Positions 57,236-64,000 of a stretch of DNA of 64,000 nt are shown one piece after another (the first letter of the stretch is position 1; every line of letters begins with the position of its first letter). Source of the DNA: an uncultured Pelagibacteraceae bacterium (GTDB lineage Bacteria; Pseudomonadota; Alphaproteobacteria; Pelagibacterales; Pelagibacteraceae); contig CACMVB010000002.1 of the NCBI GenBank assembly GCA_902617025.1, positions 62,001 to 126,000 on the forward strand, read 5' to 3'. A program made the translations under genes and the position numbers. The notes below the pieces were generated by a model, which was not told the origin of the DNA, did no database searches, and worked only from the letters and a program-made list of their open reading frames with translations.

Positions 57236-59358
57236 TTTACTAATCTTAAATTTTGAGGTTTAGCTCTTAAAATTGACTTACCACGACCTGATAAACTTGG
57301 GTTCTTCATGAAATAGGAATGTGCGGAAAAGCCTTTCTCTTGTTCTTTATGATAGTTTCCTAAGCTATCTAAATACCATGTTTCTGATTTATCTTTAAAG
57401 TTGGCTAACATAATTTGATCTAAAATTTGTTCATGCACAGTATTGTTTTCTATCGGGATTATAATTTCAATTCTTCTATCTAAATTTCTAGGCATTAAAT
57501 CTGCAGATGAAATATATACCTGATTCTCTCGAGAGGGCATAGAACTACCATTTGCAAAACAATAAATTCTTGAGTGTTCTAAAAATCTGCCAATAAGGCT
57601 TTTTACTTTTATATTTTCAGATTGACCTTTAATTCCAGGTCTTAAGCAACATACTCCTCTTACTGATAAATTTATTTTTACCCCTGCGTTTGAAGCTTCG
57701 TAAAATTTCTTAATAATTCCAGGGTCTACAAGAGAATTCATTTTTGCCCATATTTCTGCAGGTTTTCCTTTATTTGCATTTACAATTTCATTTTCAATTT
57801 TTTCTTCAAAAAAATTCCTGCTATTTAATGGAGACATAAAAATTTTATTCAATTTTTTTGGTTTTGCATAACCAGTTACATAATTGAAAAATTTTTCGAC
57901 ATCTTTGGCCAAGTCTTGATTAGAGCTAAACAGTGATAAGTCAGTATAAATTTTTGCGTTAATTGGATGATAGTTTCCTGTACCTAAGTGAACATAGCTT
58001 CGCGTTTTAGCTCCTTCTTTTCTTAAAACTAAACTTGCCTTTGCATGCGTTTTGTATTTTGCGAATCCGTAAACAATTTGAACGCCAGCTTTCTCTAGTT
58101 TCCTAGATAATTCAATATTAGCTTCCTCATCAAATCGAGCTTTTATTTCTATTACGGCTGTAACAACTTTTCCGTTTTCTGCTGCTCTACTTAGTGCTTT
58201 TACGATAGGAGAGTCAGGTGTGGTTCGATATAAAGTTTGTTTGATACCGATAACTTTGGGATCTTTTGCTGCAGCTTCTAAAAATTGAATTACTACATCA
58301 AAAGTTTCAAAAGGATGGTGTACAACAAAATCTTTACTTCTTATAGCTGAAAAAAATTTATCATCAAATTCCTTCAATCTTTCAACTTCTCTAGGATTAA
58401 ACTTTTTAAATCTCAGCTTTGGATCTTTCTTTTTACAAATTTCATCTATATCTTGTATTCCAACCAATCCTTCAACCTCATAAATATGATCTTCATCCAT
58501 TTTAAATTTTTTTGAAATAAAATTTAAAAGTTTTTTGTTTGAATTAGTGAGTACTTCGAGTTTAACTACGTTTCCCCTTCTTCTTTTCTTAATTGCTTTT
58601 TCAAAATATCTCACAAGATCAGCAGCTTCATCATCTATTTCAATTTCACTGTCTCTAATTATTTTAAACTGCAAACTTGCCTCGATATTATGGTCTGGAA
58701 ATATTTCATTAGCAAATTTACAAATTACGTCATCAATTGTGACAAATTCATTTATTGTTTCAGAATTATTTAGCGATATAAATTTTGGAAGTGCTCTTGG
58801 TATAACTATAATTGCATTTAGTTCTCTTTTTTTTTTTATTCTAGTCATTCTTAGTAAAATTGCTTGGCCTTTATTTGGTATAAAAGGAAAGGGATGTGAT
58901 GGGTCAATGGCTGTAGGTGTTATTATAGGATAAATTGTTTCCTGAAAATATTCTCTTAGATACATAAGATCCTTCTTATTTAGTTCTGACATTTTTCGAA
59001 TGAAAATTTTTTCTTTCGATAGCTCTTTTTTCAAATCTAGGAATGCTTCGTTTTGCTTCTTTAATAGATCTTTAGTTTTTAATACGACCCTATTCAATTG
59101 ATCCTCTGCAGTTAATCCATCTGCGCTTAATTCGTCAAAACCATCTTTAATTTGATTAAAAAGTCCAGCGACTCTTACCATAAAAAATTCATCTAAATTT
59201 GTACCTGCGATTGATAAAAATTTTACTCTTTCAAATAGAGGATTTGTTTTATCTTTTGACTCTTCTAAAACACGATCATTAAACTGAAGCCAAGATAATT
59301 CTCTGTTTATGAGTTGATTGCTAATATTAGCGTTTTCTGAAAATGATGCTTTCGACAT
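57232..59358 (-). CDS. ppk: Polyphosphate kinase 1
   Basis: 708-aa enzyme making polyphosphate from ATP, reversible. NRELSWLQFNDRVLEES near residue 18 is the PPK1 start; autophosphorylated histidine regions are YKTHAKASLVLRKEG (near residue 430) and FLEHSRIYCFANGS (near residue 587); YVHLGTGNYHPINAKIYTDLSLF (as HLGTGNYHP, near 452) agrees. Usual length about 690-720. Its start faces sixA with a gap of only 22 nt, so its promoter must reach into that gene. Forms one unit with ppx. Confidence 0.97.
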   Translation of the reverse strand: MSKASFSENANISNQLINRELSWLQFNDRVLEESKDKTNPLFERVKFLSIAGTNLDEFFMVRVAGLFNQIKDGFDELSADGLTAEDQLNRVVLKTKDLLKKQNEAFLDLKKELSKEKIFIRKMSELNKKDLMYLREYFQETIYPIITPTAIDPSHPFPFIPNKGQAILLRMTRIKKKRELNAIIVIPRALPKFISLNNSETINEFVTIDDVICKFANEIFPDHNIEASLQFKIIRDSEIEIDDEAADLVRYFEKAIKKRRRGNVVKLEVLTNSNKKLLNFISKKFKMDEDHIYEVEGLVGIQDIDEICKKKDPKLRFKKFNPREVERLKEFDDKFFSAIRSKDFVVHHPFETFDVVIQFLEAAAKDPKVIGIKQTLYRTTPDSPIVKALSRAAENGKVVTAVIEIKARFDEEANIELSRKLEKAGVQIVYGFAKYKTHAKASLVLRKEGAKTRSYVHLGTGNYHPINAKIYTDLSLFSSNQDLAKDVEKFFNYVTGYAKPKKLNKIFMSPLNSRNFFEEKIENEIVNANKGKPAEIWAKMNSLVDPGIIKKFYEASNAGVKINLSVRGVCCLRPGIKGQSENIKVKSLIGRFLEHSRIYCFANGSSMPSRENQVYISSADLMPRNLDRRIEIIIPIENNTVHEQILDQIMLANFKDKSETWYLDSLGNYHKEQEKGFSAHSYFMKNPSLSGRGKSILRAKPQNLRLVK

Positions 59359-59380
59359 ATTTAAATGTTAAATTAAAAAT

Positions 59381-59905
59381 ATGTTTAAATTATATGCGAT
59401 GAGACATGCTAAATCTAGTTGGGATTTTCCAGATTTAGATGATCATGACAGGCCATTGAATAAAAGAGGGGTAAATTCAGCAAAATTAATTTGTGAATTT
59501 TTTATTAAAAAGAAATTAAAATTTGATTTAGTTTATTGCTCATCCTCTAAAAGGACAATACAAACATTAAATATATTGTCAGAAAAAATCAGTTTTAAGA
59601 AAATTATTAAAAAAAAAGCGCTTTATCATGCTAGTGAGGATGAAATTATTCATATCTTAAAACAAACAGTTGATAATTATAAAACTTTACTTTTAATCAA
59701 TCATGAACCTTCAATTAGTGAACTCATAAATCGAATCTGTCTTAAAGAAAACTCTGAACAATTTGAAAATTTAAAAAGAAAATTTCCTACTGCAGCCGTT
59801 GCTGAAGTAAGTTTTAATTTCAATGATTGGGGAAAGTTATCAAAAGTTAAAGGAAAATTAATATCATTTATAAAGCCAAAAGATCTTCAAACATCTAAGG
59901 AATAG
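59381..59905 (+). CDS. sixA: Phosphohistidine phosphatase, SixA-like
   Basis: 174-aa histidine-phosphatase-family protein. The catalytic RHA motif is YAMRHAKSSWDFPDLDDHDRPLNKRG (in pieces MRHAKSSWD, residues 7-15, and HDRPLNKRG), with a second conserved His in LLINHEPSISEL (near residue 109) and SSSKRTIQT. SixA-type enzymes remove phosphate from histidine-phosphorylated proteins. The partner is not known. Sits between ppk and phoB; its 3' end overlaps phoB by 19 nt on the opposite strand, the largest convergent overlap here. Confidence 0.88.
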   Translation: MFKLYAMRHAKSSWDFPDLDDHDRPLNKRGVNSAKLICEFFIKKKLKFDLVYCSSSKRTIQTLNILSEKISFKKIIKKKALYHASEDEIIHILKQTVDNYKTLLLINHEPSISELINRICLKENSEQFENLKRKFPTAAVAEVSFNFNDWGKLSKVKGKLISFIKPKDLQTSKE

Positions 59906-60570
59906 CCAGCAGATCTTACTGTTCTGATAAGATCTTTCTTGCCATCAATATTTATTGCTTTTCTTAGTCTTCTTATATGAACATCTATAGTTCTAGACTC
60001 AACATAAATATCATCTCCCCATACAGAATTTAGAAGTTGCTCACGCGAATATACTCTTTTTGGATTCTTTATTAAAAAATCAATTAGTTTAAATTCGGTT
60101 GGGCCGACTATAACTTGTTTATCTGCTCTATAAACTCTTCGTTGAACTCTATCTACTTTAAGATCCTCAAATACTACAACATCAGCGGCAACACTTGGTT
60201 TAGATCTCTTTAATAAAGCGTTAACTCTTGCAATAAGTTCTTTTTGGCTGAATGGCTTAGTTACGTAGTCATCTGCTCCTGTTTCAAATCCTTTCAGCTT
60301 GTCTTCTTCTTCACCTTTGGCTGTTAACATAATGATTGGGATATTTTTGTGAAGATTGCTTCTTTTCAAATTTTTACAGACTTCAACACCTGAAATATCC
60401 GGCAACATCCAATCTAATAAAATTAAATCAGGATTTTTTTCCTTTATATTTCTAATAGCGTCTTCTCCATTGACTGCATAATCAACTTTGTGACCCTCTT
60501 TTTCTAAATTGTATTTAAGCAAAGTTACGATGGGCATTTCATCTTCGACAATGAATAAATTTGCCCTCAT
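59887..60570 (-). CDS. phoB: Phosphate regulon response regulator PhoB
   Basis: 227-aa OmpR-type regulator. Receiver domain: acidic pair in VEDE (residues 8-11), phospho-acceptor Asp53 in LLDWMLPDISG, and Lys in YVTKPFSQKEL (near residue 105). C-terminal winged helix: GPTEFKLIDFLIKNPKRVYSREQLL (as PTEFKLIDFL and RVYSREQLL) and VDVHIRRLRKAI-like IDVHIRRLRKAI. Position after pst-phoU identifies it as PhoB. The sensor phoR is not here. Confidence 0.95.
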   Translation of the reverse strand: MRANLFIVEDEMPIVTLLKYNLEKEGHKVDYAVNGEDAIRNIKEKNPDLILLDWMLPDISGVEVCKNLKRSNLHKNIPIIMLTAKGEEEDKLKGFETGADDYVTKPFSQKELIARVNALLKRSKPSVAADVVVFEDLKVDRVQRRVYRADKQVIVGPTEFKLIDFLIKNPKRVYSREQLLNSVWGDDIYVESRTIDVHIRRLRKAINIDGKKDLIRTVRSAGYSLDV

Positions 60571-61250
60571 TATCCTTTTGGTCGGTCTCCCTCTAAATAA
60601 TCTCCTGTAACCAGAAAATAAACTTGCTCTGCAATATTGGTTGCATGATCTCCAATCCTCTCAATATTTTTAAGCATGAAAAGTAGTTGAGTTACTTTTT
60701 GTATATCGTTTTTATTTTTTTCTAAATGTTTTACTGCAGCTTCCATATTACTATTAGTCATTTGATCTATTTCTTCATCAGAATTCCAAACATTTTCTGC
60801 TGTATCTTTATCTCTATGTAAATACGAGTTTAAAACTGCATTGACTTGTTTTGATGCTTTTAAACCAGCTATTTCGAAATTTTTAGTTATATCATTGGGT
60901 AAATCAGTTCCAATTTTAGTTAATCGTTTTGAGATATTTTTTGCTAAATCACCAATTCTCTCTAAATCTGAAGAAACTTTTAAAGCAACAACTGTTTCTC
61001 TTAAATCTATTGCCATAGGTTGCCTTAAGGCAATCAAATTTACAACTTGCTCTTCTATATTTATTTCATACTTATCAGTCAATTCGTCATCTTTGATAGA
61101 TTTTTCTGCTAAGTTAATGTCTTTTTTAACTAAAGATTGAATAGTATTTTCAAGCTGTTTCTCAACTCCAGTTCCCATTTTCACTATTGTATCTTTTAAT
61201 AAATGAAGTTGCTCTTCGTAAGATTTTACAATGTGCGGTTTTTCACTCAT
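60570..61250 (-). CDS. phoU: Phosphate transport regulator PhoU
   Basis: 226-aa all-helical protein with two PhoU repeats that links Pst activity to PhoR/PhoB. Seen: VVALKVSSDLERIGDLAKNISKR (near residues 87-109) and the second copy LLFMLKNIERIGDHATNIAEQV (near 189-210); the E-R-I-G-D-x-A-x-N-I motif is the repeat core. Overlaps pstB and phoB by one base each, so pstC-A-B-phoU-phoB is one operon. Confidence 0.96.
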   Translation of the reverse strand: MSEKPHIVKSYEEQLHLLKDTIVKMGTGVEKQLENTIQSLVKKDINLAEKSIKDDELTDKYEINIEEQVVNLIALRQPMAIDLRETVVALKVSSDLERIGDLAKNISKRLTKIGTDLPNDITKNFEIAGLKASKQVNAVLNSYLHRDKDTAENVWNSDEEIDQMTNSNMEAAVKHLEKNKNDIQKVTQLLFMLKNIERIGDHATNIAEQVYFLVTGDYLEGDRPKG

Positions 61251-62005
61251 TAACCAAACCTTCCTGTAATATAATCCTGAGTTTGCTGGTTGTCAGGATT
61301 TTTAAATATTTTATCTGTTGGTCCAAATTCTATAAGTTTTCCCAAATGAAAGAAACCTGTTTTTTGAGATACCCTGGCTGCTTGTGACATTGAGTGGGTA
61401 ACTATTACAATTGTAACCTCTTTTTTAAGATCATCTATAAGTTCTTCGATTTGAGCTGTTGCTATTGGGTCAAGCGCTGAACATGGTTCGTCCATGAGAA
61501 TCACTTCTGGACTTACAGATATAGCTCTAGCAATACATAGTCGTTGCTGTTGACCGCCTGATAAACCAGTTCCGATTTCATCAAGTCTATCTTTAACTTC
61601 GTTCCACAGGGCAGCTTTTTTCAGACTTGTTTCAACTATTTGATCCATTTCTTCTTTGCTCTGTGCAATACCGTGAATAGTAGGCCCATAAGCTACATTT
61701 TCATAAATTGTTTTAGGGAACGGATTGGGTTTTTGAAAAACCATACCAACATTCTCCCTAAGTCTCACAACATCTAACTTTCTTGAGTTCAGTTCTAGGT
61801 TGTCCATTTTAATACTGCCTTCAACTCTACAAATTTCTATGACGTCGTTCATCCTGTTCAAGCATCTTAAGAAAGTAGACTTTCCACACCCAGATGGTCC
61901 AATTAGAGCTGTAACTTCTTTTTCTGCAATATCTATAGAGACATCAAATAATGCCTGTTTGGATCCGTAATATACATTTACATTTTCCGCTTTGATTTTA
62001 CTCAT
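61250..62005 (-). CDS. pstB: Phosphate ABC transporter ATPase PstB
   Basis: 251-aa ATPase of the high-affinity phosphate importer. Walker [21 protein letters not shown] (as GPSGCGKST, near residues 36-44), signature [15 protein letters not shown] (near 147-161) and Walker [16 protein letters not shown] (near 168-182) are standard for PstB, as is [19 protein letters not shown]. One base overlap with phoU. Confidence 0.98.
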   Translation of the reverse strand: MSKIKAENVNVYYGSKQALFDVSIDIAEKEVTALIGPSGCGKSTFLRCLNRMNDVIEICRVEGSIKMDNLELNSRKLDVVRLRENVGMVFQKPNPFPKTIYENVAYGPTIHGIAQSKEEMDQIVETSLKKAALWNEVKDRLDEIGTGLSGGQQQRLCIARAISVSPEVILMDEPCSALDPIATAQIEELIDDLKKEVTIVIVTHSMSQAARVSQKTGFFHLGKLIEFGPTDKIFKNPDNQQTQDYITGRFG

Positions 62006-63277
62006 TTAACTCCATTTCTTTTCAAATTTGTGTCTAACGATTTGAGCTGCCAAGTTCATTAAAATTAAAAAAGCTAGAAGCACCATAATACATGCAGATA
62101 CTTTTTCAACGAAACCCCTCTCAGCACTTTCTGACCATATATATATCTGAACTGGTAAACTTGCAGCAGGATCAACTGGCGTTCCAGGTATTGTGTTCAC
62201 AAAAGCAACCATTCCTATTAAAATTAAAGGGGCTGTTTCCCCTAAGGCTTGAGCTAAGCCAATTATCGTTCCAGATAAAGTTCCAGGCATTGATAGTGGC
62301 ACAGTATGATGCATGGTCGTTTGCATATTACTTGCACCCATCGCTAATGCAGCTTCTCTTATACTTGGTGGTACAGCTTTTAAAGAGGCTCTTGCAGCAA
62401 TAATTATTGTTGGTAATGTCATAAGAGACAAAGTAATTCCTCCAACAAGTGGTGTCGATCTTGGTAAATTAAAAACTGCTAATAAAACACCAAGACCTAG
62501 CAAACCAAATACTATCGATGGAACAGCTGCTAAATTATTAATGTTTACTTCTATAAAATCTGTAAATTTATTTTTTGGTGCAAATTCCTCGAGATAAATT
62601 GCAGCTAACACTGCAACAGGAAATGAAAACGCTAAACATACTAGTATACTAAAAACTGTTCCCATAAACGAGCTAGCTATACCTGCTAGTTCTGCCTCTC
62701 TTGAATCAGGGCTTGTAAAAAAACTAATGTTAAACTCTGATAAAATATCCCCTCTTTCATTAAGCATATCGTAAATCTGCAGCTGATAATCATTTACTCT
62801 TCTATTCTTTTCAGGGATATCTCTTGGATAATTTCCTTTATGAACTTGATCAACATCATCAGAAGCTGTTAATTTTATGGGTACTATTTTACCCAGAAAG
62901 TCTGGATTTTTTAAAAGTAGATCTTTAACTTCAGTCTCATATTTATATGAAACCATTTGAATTAATTGACGATCCTCTTCTTCAGGAAGTCCAGGATCTA
63001 ATGAGGTCATAGCTTTGTAAGCAACATCATAATAGTCTGCATTTTCTAAATCATCTTTTGATGGACTTTCTGCATCGATTAAAAGTAATTCTTTATCATA
63101 ATGAACTTCTGTTACTATCCAAGTTTTTTGGAAAGCTGAGTAACCTTTTGAAAATATCTGAAACATAAAAACTGCTAAAAAGCTTAAAGCTAATCCTATA
63201 GCTATTTTGCCATACCATTGAAATCTTCTTTCAGCGTTATATCTTTTTTTTAATAAATTTTTCTTAAAACTATTCAT
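62006..63277 (-). CDS. pstA: Phosphate ABC transporter permease PstA
   Basis: 424-aa permease. It has an N-terminal membrane helix (about residues 23-43), a long region of about 170 residues expected in the periplasm, then the transport domain with about six helices, including the EAALAMGASNMQTTMHHTVPLSMPG loop (as REAALAMGAS, near residue 309) that contacts the ATPase. The long N-terminal region is usual in alphaproteobacterial PstA, unlike the 296-aa E. coli form. Start ATG 63277 has AGGGA upstream and overlaps pstC by 8 nt; a TTG at 63301 is less likely. Confidence 0.93.
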   Translation of the reverse strand: MNSFKKNLLKKRYNAERRFQWYGKIAIGLALSFLAVFMFQIFSKGYSAFQKTWIVTEVHYDKELLLIDAESPSKDDLENADYYDVAYKAMTSLDPGLPEEEDRQLIQMVSYKYETEVKDLLLKNPDFLGKIVPIKLTASDDVDQVHKGNYPRDIPEKNRRVNDYQLQIYDMLNERGDILSEFNISFFTSPDSREAELAGIASSFMGTVFSILVCLAFSFPVAVLAAIYLEEFAPKNKFTDFIEVNINNLAAVPSIVFGLLGLGVLLAVFNLPRSTPLVGGITLSLMTLPTIIIAARASLKAVPPSIREAALAMGASNMQTTMHHTVPLSMPGTLSGTIIGLAQALGETAPLILIGMVAFVNTIPGTPVDPAASLPVQIYIWSESAERGFVEKVSACIMVLLAFLILMNLAAQIVRHKFEKKWS

Positions 63278-64000
63278 ATTTTTCCCTATATTTTTTAACA
63301 ACTGAAAGAGCGATTACATTTAAAAATAAAGTTACTATAAATAAAGATATTCCTAAGGCAAAAGCTGATTGAGTTTTTGGATCTCCAAATTGTTGGTCTC
63401 CAATTAAAATTACTACAATTTGTGCTGTAATGGTTGAAGTTGATTCGAGTGGATTCATTGTAAGATTAGCCGCTAGTCCTGAGGCCATTACAACGATCAT
63501 TGTTTCTCCCACCGCTCTTGATACTGCTAAAAGTATCGAACCTACGATACCAGGTAAGGCTGCTGGAAAAATTACTTTTTTTACAGTTTCAGATTTTGTT
63601 GCACCCATTGCGTAACTTCCATCTCTTAAATTTTGCGGTACTGCTGTTATAACGTCATCGCTTAGACTTGAAATAAAAGGAATTATCATTACTCCCATAA
63701 CTGCTCCTGCAGCTAAAGCGCTCTCCGCTGAAACTTCTAAGCCCATAGCATTACCTATTTCTTTAACAAAAGGACCGACGGTTAAAGCTGCAAAAAAACC
63801 ATATACTACTGTTGGAATACCAGCTAAAATCTCAATAATAGGTTTAGCATATTTTCTTACACCTCTTCCAGCATACTCAGATAGATATATCCCACTCAGC
63901 AAACCTATGGGGATGGCAACACACATTGCAATAAAAGCAATAAAAAAAGTTCCAGCAAATAAAGGTACAGCTCCGAAAGCATCCTTCATTAATTCAGGAT
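63270..64000 (-). CDS. pstC: Phosphate ABC transporter permease PstC (5' end outside window)
   Basis: C-terminal part of the PstC permease, open to the right window edge, so the N-terminal region is missing. It has PLFAGTFFIAFIAMCVAIPIG, ILAGIPTVVYGFFAAL (typical of PstC), and the ATPase-contact loop LRDGSYAMGATKSETVKKVIFPAALPG (as DGSYAMGATKSET). About five membrane helices are present. The phosphate-binding protein gene pstS is not in the window. The ATG at 63989 is internal. Confidence 0.95.
   Translation of the reverse strand, partial: PELMKDAFGAVPLFAGTFFIAFIAMCVAIPIGLLSGIYLSEYAGRGVRKYAKPIIEILAGIPTVVYGFFAALTVGPFVKEIGNAMGLEVSAESALAAGAVMGVMIIPFISSLSDDVITAVPQNLRDGSYAMGATKSETVKKVIFPAALPGIVGSILLAVSRAVGETMIVVMASGLAANLTMNPLESTSTITAQIVVILIGDQQFGDPKTQSAFALGISLFIVTLFLNVIALSVVKKYREKYE

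Noticed and set aside
58535-58933. 132-aa plus-strand ORF inside ppk
   Set aside because: Long but antisense to conserved PPK1 sequence, with no recognisable domain.

Overview
The window is a compact, AT-rich (roughly 30% G+C by eye) bacterial chromosome segment carrying almost only core genes. Its content points to an alphaproteobacterium of the SAR11/Pelagibacterales type. Evidence: very low G+C and near-zero spacing, GcrA, a b/b' pair in the ATP synthase F0 sector, an alphaproteobacterial ctaC-ctaD-ctaB-(coxF-like)-ctaG-ctaE-surf1 order, short HisG with HisZ, a tRNA-His with A73 and no encoded G-1, and a retinal (proteorhodopsin chromophore) pathway. No insertion sequence, prophage, CRISPR array or rRNA operon was seen, and no gap longer than about 300 bases lacks a gene.

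Layout. 1-10.8 kb (+): 3' part of smc, F0 ATP synthase genes (atpI, B, E, F', F), then crtI-crtB-crtY-blh for making retinal, then ispH, thrB and rnhA, mostly overlapping. 10.8-18.9 kb (-): peroxiredoxin, thrC, SURF1 and the aa3 cytochrome c oxidase cluster, including a 37-aa CoxF-like ORF, then rsmE. 19-22.4 kb: small redox and unknown-function genes (double CDGSH protein, dehalogenase, pirin, quinone reductase, DUF1289, DUF2721). 22.5-28.3 kb: ubiA, then an MsbA-like exporter with waaA-lpxK-lpxL for lipid A/KDO. 28.3-36.6 kb: purD, rsmD, pgi, a lipoprotein, lspA, ileS, ribF and a HAD phosphatase. 36.7-38.8 kb: groES-groEL with a heat-shock-like promoter and a hairpin terminator lying inside the end of convergent hisG. 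38.7-41.85 kb (-): tRNA-His, hisS, hisZ, hisG. 42-48.4 kb: cspA, accA, glcB, recR-ybaB-dnaX and the 4.5S SRP RNA. 48.5-53.6 kb: pheA, kdsB, cytochrome c, argF, argD and an ABC-2 permease. 53.7-55.6 kb (+): gcrA, a small membrane protein, an arsenate reductase and an aquaporin. 55.7-64 kb: ppx, ppk, sixA, then phoB-phoU-pstB-pstA-pstC, the last cut by the window edge.

How the genes work together. The first block joins light-driven energy capture (retinal synthesis for a rhodopsin encoded elsewhere) to the proton channel of ATP synthase; the second encodes the terminal oxidase that builds the same proton gradient. The last 10 kb form a phosphate theme: high-affinity uptake, its regulator, polyphosphate storage and turnover, and next to them an arsenate-handling pair.

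I found no clearly new multi-gene system. The points most worth a second look are the tRNA-His/hisS junction, the membrane tail predicted on AccA, the lack of room for the SAR11 glycine riboswitch before glcB, the unannotated CoxF-like ORF, the aqpS/arsC pair and several strong hairpins. Starts of surf1, the MsbA-like gene, hisZ, hisS, dnaX, the 75-aa protein and pstA were moved inward from the longest reading frame for the reasons given.
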